The notes beneath the pieces are model-generated. The model saw only the letters and a program-made list of their open reading frames with translations, ran no database searches and was not told where the DNA came from. Of a DNA stretch of 64,000 bases, positions 8,930 through 18,024 are shown piece after piece. Location of the stretch: contig CAJNDS010002458.1 of NCBI GenBank assembly GCA_905221605.1, forward strand, positions 316,501 to 380,500, written 5' to 3'. How positions within the stretch are numbered: the stretch's first letter is position 1; each line of letters starts with the position of its first letter. The DNA comes from Symbiodinium natans (lineage: Eukaryota; Sar; Dinophyceae; Suessiales; Symbiodiniaceae). A program made the position numbers and the translations under genes.

Positions 8930-9050
8930 ACATACACCCTAAACCCTAAACCCTAAACCCTAAACCCTAAACCCTAAACCCGAAACCCGAAACCCGAAAC
9001 CCGAAACCCGAAACCCGAAACCCTAACCCTAAACCCTAAACCCTAAACCC
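8930..9050 (-). repeat. CCCTAAA array with a homogenised CCCGAAA block
   Basis: Six CCCTAAA units are followed by about seven CCCGAAA units (8981-9026), then CCCTAAA again. The clustering of an identical T-to-G variant shows local expansion from one mutated unit rather than independent mutations. A similar CCCGAAA block occurs at 49014-49057. Confidence 0.85.
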
Positions 9051-9057
9051 TGATTAG

Positions 9058-9123
9058 GAGACCGGGCGTTGGCAAGTCGACCTCCTGGCCGGTTCCCGGA
9101 AGATCCGCGTCTCGGGACGCGCT
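9058..9123 (+). CDS. Candidate KH-domain exon piece 1
   Basis: Acceptor attag|GAG. The frame reads ETGRWQVDLLAGSRKIRVSG then RA. The pattern 'E-x-G-x-x-(I/V)-D ... S-R-K-I-R-V-S-G' matches the beta2-beta3 part of KH RNA-binding domains, which hold single-stranded RNA or DNA. The GxxG loop would lie in an upstream exon. It is a bracketed island: CCCTAAA/CCCGAAA on the left, TTTAGGG on the right. With 11274-11537 and 16798-16888, all + strand, it may belong to one multi-KH gene. Family assignment is from memory of the fold pattern. Confidence 0.4.
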
Positions 9124-9140
9124 TTAGGTTTGGGGTTGAC

Positions 9141-9215
9141 GGTTTAGGGTTTAGGGTTTAGGGTTTAGGGTTTAGGGCTTAGGGTTTAGGGTTCAGGGTT
9201 CAGGGTTTAGGGTTC
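9141..9215 (+). repeat. TTTAGGG array closing the KH-like island
   Basis: About ten heptamers, a few with C substitutions (TTCAGGG). With the CCCTAAA array at 8930-9050 it brackets a single ~90-bp island in the telomere-outward arrangement. Confidence 0.85.
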
Positions 9216-9351
9216 AAGGCCTAAACCCAAAAACCTAAACTTCACACCAAGGTTTTGGAGTTTAGTTTTTTAGGGTTGAAGTCCTGAGCCTTCATCAGCC
9301 CTGTTAGGATGCAGGTGCTGGGCGGGCATGGGCTACGCGGTCTCCTTAGAT

Positions 9352-9626
9352 CATGGGTTTCCCTACTACCCCCCCTCTTTTTCTACCCCCCCCCCCCTAG
9401 GTTCGCCCTATAATTAAGGCTAGTTAGGGATAATTAAGCTTAATTAAGGTTATTTAAGGAGGGAACCTAGGGGGGGGGGAGGGGTAGTACCCAAAGACTC
9501 CAATGTCCCTTAATTAAGGAATATACCTTAAATTATAGTAGGATCCCTGATACGATTTAAGGTATATGCCTTAATTACGGGATATTGGAGTCTCTGGGTA
9601 TAGAGGGGGTAGCAGGGGAACCCATG
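9352..9626. mobile_element. Family E palindrome with nested family F palindrome
   Basis: Outer arms CATGGGTTTCCCTACTACCC (left) and GTAGCAGGGGAACCCATG (right). Inside, 9490-9598 is a complete family F copy with ends CCCAAAGACTCC and GGAGTCTCTGGG. The inner copy is flanked by TA on both sides, as expected for a TA target-site duplication (Tc1/mariner-type or similar). The family E copy at 4031-4174 lacks this insertion and shows the empty site GTAGTATAGGG. Confidence 0.7.
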
Positions 9627-9788
9627 ACCTTAGAGTTTGAGGCTGCAGGGTTCGAGGTCTTAGAGTTTCGGGCACTAGCTTGTTGGTGTGTTACTGTAAC
9701 TTTAGGGTTTAGGATTTAGGGTTCGGGTCTAGGGTTTAGGGTTTAGGGTTTAGGGTTTAGGGTTTAGGGTTCAGGGTTTAGGGTTTAG

Positions 9789-9898
9789 GGTGTGCTGTAC
9801 TGTAACTTTAGATTGTTAGCCTTTTGGGGTTTATGGGGTTTCATAGTAGGGCAGCTGCAAACTTAATTTGTAGGTACCCTACTAAGTGCAGCCAAGTC
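9789..9898. mobile_element. Family G dispersed element
   Basis: It starts GCTGTACTGTAACTTTAGAT, contains GCCTTTTGGGGTTTATGGGG and GGCAGCTGCAAACTTAATTT, and ends CCCTACTAAGTGCAGCCAAG. The same sequence recurs at 52549-52659 and 54791-54901. Terminal complementarity is weak (CTTGGCTGCAC vs GGTGCTTTAC), so the class is unclear. Confidence 0.55.
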
Positions 9899-10069
9899 AG
9901 GTCAGAAGAGCGGTTGGAGTTTGAAATTCAATGAAAGGAGGCTCAGGGTTCAACCCCCAGTTTTCCACTCTCATGTTCTCAACCCTAAACCGAAGTTTTT
10001 GAACCCTAAACACTAAACCCTAAACCCTAAATCCGATTTCCCAAACCCTAAACCCCAAACCCTGTCAGC

Positions 10070-10161
10070 TGAAACCCAGGCGGCGCCAATCTTGCCCTCA
10101 TAGATGAGGGTGCTGCAGCGGCTACAGCCGAGAGTGCTGGAGCATTTCTGAAGGACCATTG
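10070..10161 (-). CDS. Candidate minus-strand exon, ATG-initiated, Cys-rich
   Basis: Read leftwards from 10161 it gives MVLQKCSSTLGCSRCSTLIY then EGKIGAAWVSADR, ending by a TTTGGGG/GTTTAGGG run on that strand. Two CxxC-spaced cysteines could suggest a metal-binding knuckle, but nothing is conclusive. A (TG)n tract lies just 5' to the ATG. Confidence 0.32.
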
Positions 10162-10504
10162 TGTGTGTGTGTGTGTGTGTTTTTTTGGGGGGAGCGGGCA
10201 AGATTTACGGTGTTCAGGGTGTTGAGGATATTTAGGGTTCTTCGGTTTGGGGTATCAAGGACATTCACGGTTTAACAAAAATTAGGGTTGGTCGGGTTGG
10301 CCCTCACAGCAGTCCTTTCCGTGGAAACCCTAAACCCTAAACCCTTCAACCCCCAAAGCAGCGCCAACAACACTGGCATACGTGTCCCTTCTCTCATGCA
10401 GGGAAAACCCTAAGCCTTGTAAACCCTAAACCCTAAGCCCTAAACCCTAAACCCTGCTCATTCAGTGTTTTGGGATTCGGGCCTCAAGGTAGAGGGGGGT
10501 CGAC

Positions 10505-10622
10505 TAGGAAGCCCTTTATACTTAGTAAGTCTACTTACGTAGTATCCCCTGCCCCTAGAAACCCCACTATAACTCCACAACCCAACTTACCCCTACTTAC
10601 TAAGTCAGAAGAGCTTCCAAGC
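10505..10622. mobile_element. Family C-related palindrome
   Basis: Arms ACTAGGAAGCCCTTTATACT / TAGTAAG and CTTACTAAGTCAGAAGAGCTTCC are imperfect inverted repeats around an AT/C-rich centre. A related copy in opposite orientation is at 27944-28045. Confidence 0.45.
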
Positions 10623-10744
10623 AGGGATTTGGGTTTAGGGTCGAGGGTTGAGGGTTGAGAGGCTTTTACCCGCCTTGGTGGAAGGTACGAAAGTGCCTTT
10701 GATCAGATGAGGTCGTAAGATAAAAAACAGCATGTCGCTCCCTT

Positions 10745-10852
10745 ACAGGGGTGGTTGTTAAAATTATGCTCCCTTCTTGGATCCCTATTATAATACGGCA
10801 CTTAATATTTAGGGTACCCCAAAAGGGACCATAGCTTTGACAACCACCCACA
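10745..10852. mobile_element. Family O palindromic element
   Basis: Terminal inverted repeats GGGTGGTTGTTAAAATTATG and CATAGCTTTGACAACCACCC. The centre has GGATCCCTATTATAA and GGGTACCCC. It has no coding capacity. It directly follows a short frame ending SAFDQMRS* at 10708-10710. Confidence 0.55.
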
Positions 10853-11139
10853 TGAGGTCCTAGCATAATTTTCCACTCCAGAAAATTTGCTTGTGGTTTA
10901 AGGGTTTAGGGTCGTCTAGGGTTTAGTGTCTAGGGTTTAGGGTCTAGGGTTTAGGGTCTAGGGTTTAGGGTTTCGGGCTTAGGTTGGTTTTGCACTTCTA
11001 AGACAGTTTAGGGGTGAGGCTTCATAGGACTTTCAGACATTATTCAACTTTAATCTTGCAGATGCTCTGAGCACTTTTGGGGGCTTAGGGTTAGGGTTCA
11101 GGGTTTAGGTTTTAGGGTTTAGGGTTTAGGGTTTAGGCT

Positions 11140-11240
11140 GGCTATTTTAGTGGAAGGATGTCAGTTAGCGGCTCTTCCAGTGGAATGCCGCATGCTTGAC
11201 TTGATCCCGCAGCAATCTGGCTTATTACTGAATACTTAGT
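11140..11240 (+). CDS. Candidate exon upstream of the KH-like exon
   Basis: After a TTTAGG run the frame reads LAILVEGCQLAALPVECRML then DLIPQQSGLLLNT and TAG. A possible internal acceptor (cccgcag) occurs at 11206-11212. If it belongs to the KH gene it must be spliced before its stop. No domain recognised. Confidence 0.28.
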
Positions 11241-11273
11241 ATGCCGGCAACATGCGCCGCAGTTTAGTGAATC

Positions 11274-11537
11274 ATGCAGTGGCAGCCAAACCTCGTTTTA
11301 CAGCCGACTGCTGTCAGCGGCGGCCGCCCCCTTCGGCTGCGGGATGAGATTCCGCTGGACGCAGAAATGCTCTACGCTTTGTCCCGCCGTGCCCGGAGAC
11401 GCCTGCGCGATCTCGAGACTTCCACCCAGACAAGTCTGCAAGTGGATCGTTCCAGACAAGTTCTGTGTATCCAGGGGTCTGCTGCCGGCATTGCAGAGGT
11501 GAGGCGCGCCTCGGCAGCAATTGCCAACATGTACCCC
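11274..11537 (+). CDS. Candidate KH-domain exon piece 2
   Basis: An ATG at 11274 opens a frame that stays open into array sequence. The protein-like part is ~88 residues: MQWQPNLVLQPTAVSGGRP, then LDAEMLYALSRRARRRLRDL, ETSTQTSLQVDRSRQVLCIQ, GSAAGIAEVRRASAAIANM. The last ~50 residues follow the KH order: helix with a degenerate GxxG region (RRARRRL), 'E-x-x-T-x-x-S-L-Q-V', 'R-Q-V-L-C-I-Q-G-S' and the closing helix. The strict GxxG is not evident. CCCTAAA-type array begins at ~11538. It is the best of three KH-like pieces on this strand, but whether they share one transcript is unknown. The track-like continuation past 11537 is translated array. Confidence 0.5.
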
Positions 11538-11750
11538 AAAACCCTGAACCCTAAACCCTCAACCCTGAACCCTGAACCCCAAAACCCTCAACCCTGAACC
11601 CTAAACCCCAAACCCTAAACCCTAAACCCCTAGACCCTAAACCCCTAAACCCCTGCAACCCTCGTTTCGAGACCTAGAGAAACCCTAAACCCTAAACCCT
11701 AAACCCTAAACCCTAAACCCTAAACCCTAAACCCTAAACCCTAAACCCCT
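11538..11750 (-). repeat. CCCTAAA array with CCCTGAA/CCCCTAAA variants
   Basis: Variant units for ~130 bases, then about ten perfect heptamers (11680-11750). Unique island 11751-11833 follows, then an inverted TTTAGGG array. Confidence 0.9.
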
Positions 11751-11833
11751 CACTAGACCAGCCTCTCCAAGGTGAAGTGGAGAGTCGCGCCGGCCCTCGG
11801 AAGGCTTGGGCTGATTGGGCTTTAGGGTTTCAA
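11751..11833. other. Bracketed island, coding status uncertain
   Basis: An 83-bp non-repeat island between CCCTAAA and TTTAGGG arrays. One + frame reads LDQPLQGEVESRAGPRKAW then ADWA. Another begins after ctccaag|GTGAAG. Both are open, so the frame cannot be chosen. Confidence 0.35.
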
Positions 11834-12110
11834 GTCTTAGCTTTAGGGTTTAGGGTTTAGGGTTTAGGGTTTAGGGTTTAGGGTTTAGGGTTTAGGGTTC
11901 AGGGTTTAGGGTTCAGGGTTTAGGGTTTAGGGTTTAGGGTTCGGGTTTAGGGTTTAGGGTTTAGGGTTTAGGGTTTAGGGTTTAGGGTTTAGGGTTTAGG
12001 GTTTAGGGTTTAGGGTTTAGGGTTTAGGGTTTAGGGTTTAGGGTTTAGGGTTTAGGGTTTAGGGTTTAGGGTTTAGGGTTTAGGGTTTAGGGTTCAGAGT
12101 TTAGGGTTTA
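11834..12110 (+). repeat. Longest TTTAGGG array in the window (~39 units)
   Basis: Nearly perfect heptamers for ~275 bases with a few TTCAGGG and TTCGGG variants near the left end. It begins after unique DNA and ends in unique DNA, so it is interstitial. Confidence 0.93.
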
Positions 12111-12182
12111 GGGTCCAGGGTCTCGGGTTTGGGGTCAAAACGATGATTCAGGGCTGTAGGTATACATCTGTGCCTGCCCTTT

Positions 12183-12400
12183 CTATATACGCGCAGGTCT
12201 TCGTTTTGTTGCTTTCTTCATGTTCTGCATGTTGTGGGTCGTCGGAAACTTAGCTGGTTTGCGAGCTTGCCGGGTCTGAGAAAGGTGGTAAGAATCCCGA
12301 CCCCGAAGCCCGAAACCGTAAAGCTCGGTCAGGGGTAGAAGGCTTATGTAGTGAGCAGCTACGCTTCCGGATTTGGCAAACCCGGAACCCTGAACCCTGA
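12183..12400 (-). CDS. Possible minus-strand exon, unknown product
   Basis: On the minus strand: FAKSGSVAAHYISLLPLTEL, YGFGLRGRDSYHLSQTRQAR, KPAKFPTTHNMQNMKKATKR, RPARI and stop. The upstream part of the frame is array translation. A + strand frame is open over the same bases (SFCCFLHVLHVVGRRKLSWF), so the strand is undecided. Confidence 0.25.
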
Positions 12401-12662
12401 ACCCTGAACCCCTAAACCCTAAAAACCCAAAAACCCTAAAAACCCCCAAAACCCTAAAAACCCCAAAAACCCTAAAAACCCTAAAAACCCTAAACCCTAT
12501 TGGTTTAAAAGATCAGGGTTTGGGGTGTCGAGTTGAAAGTGGTCGTTCGATGCGAGTTTAGATCCTTGTTCCCTTTGGATTTAGGGTTTAGGGTTTAGGG
12601 TTTATAAGTTTAAGGTTTAGGGTTTTGATTTGCCTCTCAAACCCTAAACAAATCCTAAATGC

Positions 12663-12760
12663 GGGTTTCCGAAATTAGGGGTACCTTGTTGGGGTCCTTA
12701 CAAAAGGTGAATCCTATTTTTGGGGGGTCTACATTAGGGTTCCCCTATTTTCGTAAACCC
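12663..12760. mobile_element. Family I palindrome
   Basis: Arms GGGTTTCCGAAATTAGGGG and CCCCTATTTTCGTAAACCCC are inverted repeats. It is a free-standing copy of the element nested at 7806-7906. Confidence 0.6.
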
Positions 12761-13683
12761 CCAAATCTTAAATCCTAAATCCTGAACCCTGAATCCTGAA
12801 CCCTGAATCCTGAACCCTGAACCCAAAACCCTAAACCCTAAACACAAAACCCTAAACCCCAAACCCTAAACTGACTCTAAAAAGGGTACGCGCCCTTCGG
12901 CCTCCTAGCTTGGGTGTCCACCATTAACCCTACACTTCCTTTTTAGGTTCAGGGTGCCTCAGAAACCAGTTTAGGGTTTAGGAGATAGGGTTCAGGGTTT
13001 AGAGGGTTTAGGGTTTAGGGTTGCTTTATGGTTTAGGGTCTAGATTGCTGTTTCTCCCTCTAAGGGGCTAGAAGTACAGATGTGTAATTGGGTCAAGAAG
13101 TACCATGCATCTCCAAGTATAAAACAATCAAGACCCTCAACCAGCAGCACGGGTCGAGGTCAAGCAAAAACGACCACCAGGGTTTAGGGTTTAGGGTTTA
13201 GGGTTTAAGGGACCCACACGCTCCACTACACCTTATTTGATTAGAGTTGAGGGGCTATCCCTTAAATCCACCCTAAACCATGGACTAGCATATCCCTTTA
13301 GGAATGTTCCCGAGATGATCTTGGGATCCCTTTTTTTTGACGTGGGGTCCGTGCGTTAATCCGCCCTTAACTGAGAGACGCTTGGGCCGCTGGGTCTAAG
13401 ATTTCATTGTGGGACAGTTTTGGATGAAATTCAATGGGTTTATGGTTCAAGGAGGAGTGTTTTGGGTGGGTTCAGGGTGTAGGGGTTAGGGTTCAGGGTG
13501 GGGAGGGGGGGGGGGGAGGGCGGGGAGGGGTGTTGGGTTTTTTTTTTTGGGATGGGGTCGTGTAGCGTTCAGAACGTCGAAGCTCTTGGCAGACACCAAT
13601 GTTCTGAACCCCGAAAGCCTTACCCCCCAGTCCGACTTGCATCTCTTGAACTGGCAGTCTCACAAGCGCTAAATCCCACTTAA

Positions 13684-13803
13684 AGGCTCAGGGGACTTAG
13701 TAGGTGGGGTTATAAGAAAGGTAACTATACTTATACTTACTTATAAGCCCAATCAAGGCACTCATAACCCCACGTACAAAGTGCCTCGATCCTCCAGGTT
13801 ACG
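13684..13803. mobile_element. Family C palindrome variant
   Basis: Left GGCTCAGGGGACTTAGTAGG and right ACAAAGTGCCTCGATCCTCC pair as imperfect inverted ends. The interior has ACTTATACTTACTTATAAG. Related copies are at 21101-21215 and 50929-51110. Confidence 0.5.
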
Positions 13804-14017
13804 CGCGAAGAATATACTAAACTTACTGGCCCTTAGTCCGCATGTCCTACTGAGTTTCAGTGGGTGACCCCTGAACACCCAGATCCATTGCAACTCCAAC
13901 TCTCCCCTCCCCCCCCCCCCCCCCACACACACCCGAAAGCTCAGTTTGGGTTTAGAGTTTTGGGTTTAGGGTTTAGGTTTAGGGTTTAGGGTTTAGGGTT
14001 TAGGGTTTAGGGTTTAG

Positions 14018-14173
14018 GGATTCGGAGCCTCCTCTACATCCCCAAAGCAAAAGAGGGCTTCATCTAATTATTGAGGTGATCTCGAAGGCCACGTGGTTTG
14101 AGCTTCTTCGCACCCGGAAGTTGAACAGTTCAGCTTCTGCGCTACACTACTTGCCGCTCGGACACGTCTGTAA
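14018..14173 (+). CDS. Candidate exon, ~51 codons, unknown product
   Basis: Acceptor tttag|GG. The frame reads DSEPPLHPQSKRGLHLIIEV, ISKATWFELLRTRKLNSSAS, ALHYLPLGHVCK, then GTTTAG of the next array (donor-like GGTTTAGG or stop). It lies between two TTTAGGG arrays. The 'LLRTRKLNSSASALHYL' stretch looks like folded protein, but no family is recognised. It is not KH-like, although it falls within the span of the KH pieces. Confidence 0.4.
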
Positions 14174-14310
14174 GGTTTAGGGTTTAGGGTTTAGGGTTTA
14201 GGGTTTAGGGTTTGGGGTTTGGGGTTTATCGTTTAGGGTGTAGGGTTTGGCCTCAACATGACTAAGCCGTGAACCCGAAACCTTGGTTGGGTTGAAGAGG
14301 GGTCATTTTT

Positions 14311-14436
14311 GTAGGGTTTAGGGTTTAGGGTTTAGGGTTTAGGGTTTAGGGTTTAGGGTTTAGGGTTTAGGGTTTAGGGTTTAGGGTTTAGGGTTTAGGG
14401 TTTAGGGTTTAGGGTTTAGGGTTTAGGAGCGTTGCA
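14311..14436 (+). repeat. TTTAGGG array (~17 units)
   Basis: Perfect heptamers. The island after it (14429-14505) reads ERCNSANLVRDLGLSFG after tttag|G in one frame. Confidence 0.92.
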
Positions 14437-14979
14437 ACAGTGCCAACCTGGTTCGAGACCTCGGGCTTAGCTTTGGGATTAGAACTTTAGGGCTCAGGGG
14501 GGGCGCCCTAAACCGTAAACCCTACAGCCTGCACTTTCCGAAGCCCTAAACCCTAAACCCTAAACCCTAAACCCTGAACCCTGAACCCTGAACCCTAAAC
14601 TCCCAAACCTTGAACCATCAACAGGCAAGAGGGTTTAACGTTTAGGGCTTAGGGTTTAGGGTTTAGCGTTTAGGGCTCAGGGTTTAGGGTTTAGGGTTTC
14701 CGGAAGCGGGCAGTTCCTCTACATTAGGGTCCCTTTGATGTCTTTTGTGTCAGGACTATGTATGGGCCCCAAACAGGGACCCGATTTAGAGAACTACGCA
14801 AGCATTAGAGTTTAGGGTTTCGGGTTTAGGGTGAATTAGGTACCTTATACCCCCCTCCCCTATAAGCCCTTTGTGCGCTTCTAGAAGATTCCTCATTCCC
14901 TACAAAGAACCGGAAAGGTAAGTCTTCGGGCTTCGATGGGTACTTATAACCCCAGTATTGGAAGTCTTCTTCTAACCCC

Positions 14980-15670
14980 AAACCCGAAACCCCTGCCCTA
15001 AACCCGAAACCCTAACCCTAAACCCGAAACCCTTACACCCTAAACCCCTAAACCCCTAACCCTAAACCCGAAGCCCTAAACCCCTAAACAACCATAAACC
15101 CCCTTAACCCCTAAACCCCCTAAACCCCTCAACCCCTCAACCCCTAATCCCCTAAACCCCTAAACCCCTAATCCCCTAATCCCCTAAACCCCTAATCCCC
15201 TAGTCCCCTAAACCCCCTAAACCCCTCACCCCCTAAACCCCTAATCCCCGAAATCCCTAAACCCCAAACCCCTCAACCCCTCAACCCCTAAACCCCTAAA
15301 CCCCTAAACCCCTAAACCCCTAAAGCCCTAAACCCCCTAAACCCCCTAAACCCCTAAACCCCTACCTAATCCCTTAATCCCCTAAACCCCTAAACCCCTA
15401 AACCCCCAAACCCCTAAACCCCTAAACCCCTCAACCCCCCAAACCCCTAAATCCCTGAACCCCTAAACCCCAAACCCCTAAACCCCTAAACCCCAAACCC
15501 CTAAACCCCAAACCCCTAAACCCCTAAACCCGGCCCCCTGAACCCCCTTAACCCCCTGAACCCCCAAGCCCCTAAACCCCTAAACCCCTAAACCCCTGAC
15601 CCCTAAACCCAAACCCTGAACCCCAAACCCCTAAACCCTAAACCCTAAACCCTGAACCCTAAACCCTAAA
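14980..15670 (-). repeat. Long CCCCTAAA-variant field
   Basis: Nearly 700 bases of an octamer version (CCCCTAAA, CCCCTAAT, CCCCTCAA, CCCCCTAAA), returning to CCCTAAA at the end. Clustered sub-variants (CCCCTAAT runs near 15150-15200) show local unit copying. I see no gene here. Confidence 0.88.
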
Positions 15671-15739
15671 CCCTTTTCCGGCCCAGGTAACCCTTAAGCC
15701 TACTTAAAAGGACTCCGGGGGCTTCTAAGCGCAGTTGTC

Positions 15740-15846
15740 ATTGGGGTTTAGGGTTTAGGGTTTAGGGTTTAGGGTTTAGGGTTTAGGGTTTAGGGTTTAG
15801 GGTTTAGGGTTTAGGGTTTAGGGTTTAGCGTTTAGGGTTTAGGGTT
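15740..15846 (+). repeat. TTTAGGG array (~15 units)
   Basis: Perfect heptamers apart from one TTTAGCG. The following island (15847-15978) is open in all three + frames, so no exon is called. A further TTTAGGG array starts at ~15980. Confidence 0.9.
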
Positions 15847-16165
15847 GAGTTAGACGTATGAACCTCCCAGTATGTTGAACATGGTTTTAACCCCAAATCC
15901 GATCCGCAGTGTCTTCTTGCAGCCCAGGCAGCAGCTTTGCCAGTGTCGGTTACACATCGAACCTGGGTCTATTCGTCCGGGTTAGGGTTTAGGGTTTAGG
16001 GTTTAGGGTTTAGGGTTTAGGGTTTGGGGTTTGGGGTTTAGGGTTTAGGGTTTGGGGTGTGGGGTTTAGGGTTTAGGGTTTCGGGCTGAGGGGTGTTTAG
16101 GGCCCTGGGTTGCGCAAAAGAATGCCTCAACTGTAGGACACCTTAAGCCCTATTTAAACCCAAAT

Positions 16166-16268
16166 GGGGCTTTCCGAAAATCGGGGGATCCTATAATCAG
16201 GATTACAGTCTTTGGGATTTGGGGTCCTATTATTAGGGTTACCCCCCTATTTTGGGAAATTGCCCAAG
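16166..16268. mobile_element. Family I palindrome
   Basis: Arms GGGCTTTCCGAAAATCGGGG and CCCCCTATTTTGGGAAATTGCCC-type right end; the centre is GGATTACAGTCTTTGGGAT. It is diverged from the other copies. Confidence 0.5.
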
Positions 16269-16357
16269 TTAAGTGAGTCATAGAGATATGGGTTTAGGCT
16301 TTAGGGTTTAGGGTTCACACTGGGCAAGTATAAGGTGCTCGCGTTGCTAGAGGTTTA

Positions 16358-16495
16358 GGGTTTGGTTCGGAACCTAGCAATAGAGAACAGGTCCGAACTA
16401 TTGCGGTGCTTGTAGTCAATTCAACCCACAACCTCCCCCTGAGCGTGAGAAGCCGAAGTCCTCATGCCTGCGAAACTCAAACTCTAAACCCCTAG
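16358..16495 (+). CDS. Candidate terminal exon, ~45 codons
   Basis: Acceptor tttag|GG. The frame reads GFGSEPSNREQVRTIAVLVV, NSTHNLPLSVRSRSPHACET, QTLNP and TAG. 'REQVRTIAVLVVNSTHNLPL' looks like a beta-strand with loop. No family assigned. Stop lies in degenerate CCCTAAA sequence. Confidence 0.35.
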   Translation, partial: GFGSEPSNREQVRTIAVLVVNSTHNLPLSVRSRSPHACETQTLNP

Positions 16496-16797
16496 CCCAA
16501 AACCCCTGAACCCCTAAACCCTAAGCCCCTAAGCCCTAAGCCCCTAAACCCCTAACCCCCAAACCCTAAACCGTAAAACCCTAAACGCCAAAACCCTAAA
16601 ACCCTAAACCCCTAAGCGGTTTAGGGTTTGCGGCCAAGGAATGATCCAGGCCCGAGGCCCTAAACCCTTAACCCCTAAACCCTGAACCCCAAACCCTAAA
16701 CACTTAACCCCTAAACCCTGAACCCTAAACCCTAAACCCTAAACCCTAAACCCTAAACCCTAAACCCTAAACCCTAAACCCCTTTCCGGCCCAGGAA

Positions 16798-16888
16798 AGA
16801 TCCAGGCCCGAGGTGCGGGTCTTCGGCACAGAGGCTGCGGCAATCGGCGCAGTCGAGGTTGTCGAACAGCTGATCCTTGGGCTGCGAG
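16798..16888 (+). CDS. Candidate KH-domain exon piece 3
   Basis: After cccag the frame reads RSRPEVRVFGTEAAAIGAVE then VVEQLILGLRG. This matches the end of a KH domain: beta strand 'E-V-R-V-F-G-T' followed by a helix 'A-V-E-V-V-E-Q-L-I'. It is a clean bracketed island between CCCTAAA (16725-16785) and TTTAGGG (16889-16960) arrays. The bases just upstream (GATCCAGGCCCGAGG) also occur at 16634-16650, so the exon edge has been duplicated. Confidence 0.42.
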
Positions 16889-17195
16889 GGTTTAGGGTTT
16901 AGGGTTTAGGGTTTAGGGTTTAGGGTTTAGGGTTTAGGGTTTAGGGTTCAGGGTTCAGGGTTTTAGGGTTTAGGGTTTTAGGGTTTTAGGGTTTAGGGGT
17001 TAGGCTTCTAGCCCAGAGGTACCCTTTCGCCCTGTTTTTGATTGATTGCTTGGAGGCTAGGGGCACTTCATGGGCCGGATCATACGTGAGGAAACCATAT
17101 AGGATGCTTATTACTACGAATTGCTTAAGACCCCCCCCAACAAAGAAACAAACACCTTCCTTATAAGGGCAGTATAGGAATTACGTTTTGTCATA

Positions 17196-17293
17196 CCCCC
17201 TAAACCCTAAACCCTAAACCCTAAACCCTAAACCCTAAACCCTAAACCCTAAACCCTAAACCCTAAACCCTAAACCCTAAACCCTAAACCCTA
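17196..17293 (-). repeat. CCCTAAA array (~14 units)
   Basis: Perfect heptamers. They are preceded by a family N dispersed repeat (17100-17190: TTGCTTAAGACCCC, AACAAACACCTTCC, TATAAGGG) that also occurs at 24470-24590. Confidence 0.92.
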
Positions 17294-17423
17294 GTACATT
17301 AGCAGAACCCTACATGACTTCGGGCCCCGATCCTCCAAGCAGGGTTTCAGGACACGGGCTCAGAGTTCCGTGTCGAAGTTGTGTTCTTTTCTTTGTTTTA
17401 TTTGGTTTAGGGTTTAGGGATAG

Positions 17424-17497
17424 CGTTTAGGGTTGTGAGGTTGTGAGGTTGTGAGGTTGTGAGGTTGTGAGGTTGTGAGGTTGTGAGGTTGTGAGGT
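17424..17497. repeat. 8-bp satellite TTGTGAGG (~8 units)
   Basis: Eight consecutive GTTGTGAG units with no variation, ending in a G-run. The unit is related by a T/C change to the CpG-rich 8-mer at 45288-45435. Confidence 0.92.
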
Positions 17498-17615
17498 TGG
17501 GGGGGCGGGGGAGGGCTGTGTCGGGGATCGAAACTCATTGCATAAAATCTTCATGCTTGCATCTTCAGCCCACCGAAAACATCAAAAGCCTAAAACAAAC
17601 CCTACCATCCAGAAG

Positions 17616-17750
17616 CTCTGTACTCATATGAAGTAGGGTATATATTTCTTGTACCCCAAAAGGACACCCGGTATATACACTCACCAAGATTAAACAGGAA
17701 CCTTATATACACTCACCAATAACAGTAAAATAAAACCTACTTCATATGAG
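17616..17750. mobile_element. Family K palindrome, + copy
   Basis: Ends CATATGAAGTAGGGT and ACCTACTTCATATGAG are inverted repeats. It contains two TATATACACTCACCAA direct repeats. A second copy lies at 30513-30645 in the opposite orientation. Confidence 0.6.
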
Positions 17751-17875
17751 CCCTTACACCTTAGGTAGCACCAAGGGACTGCACGTTGGATCAGGGTTCG
17801 GTGAGCCTCTCGAGCAACCCTTTCCAGCGAATATGTTTAGGGTTCAAGGTTTAGGTTGTAGGGTTTAGGGTTTAG

Positions 17876-18024
17876 GGCTTGCATCTTCTACGGGAACCTT
17901 TGAGGTGTACAGACTTCGGGGGTTTCATGTTGGATTGCTTGAAATCCACGAGCCCTCAATCAGCCCGATGTGCGCTTGCGAGACAGGAGCCCGGAAACCT
18001 ACGCACAAGACCTTACAAAACTAA
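17876..18024 (+). CDS. Candidate terminal exon, ~49 codons
   Basis: Acceptor tttag|GG. The frame reads LASSTGTFEVYRLRGFHVGL, LEIHEPSISPMCACETGARK, PTHKTLQN and TAA. Mixed composition with no low-complexity bias. No family recognised. A TTGAGGG/TTCAGGG array follows. Confidence 0.42.

Noticed and set aside
11834-12110. A true chromosome end
   Set aside because: The array is ~275 bp with unique DNA on both sides, and arrays of both orientations occur throughout.
13498-13683. A 61-codon + frame
   Set aside because: It begins in a G-homopolymer and T-run. The rest has no acceptor or recognisable content.
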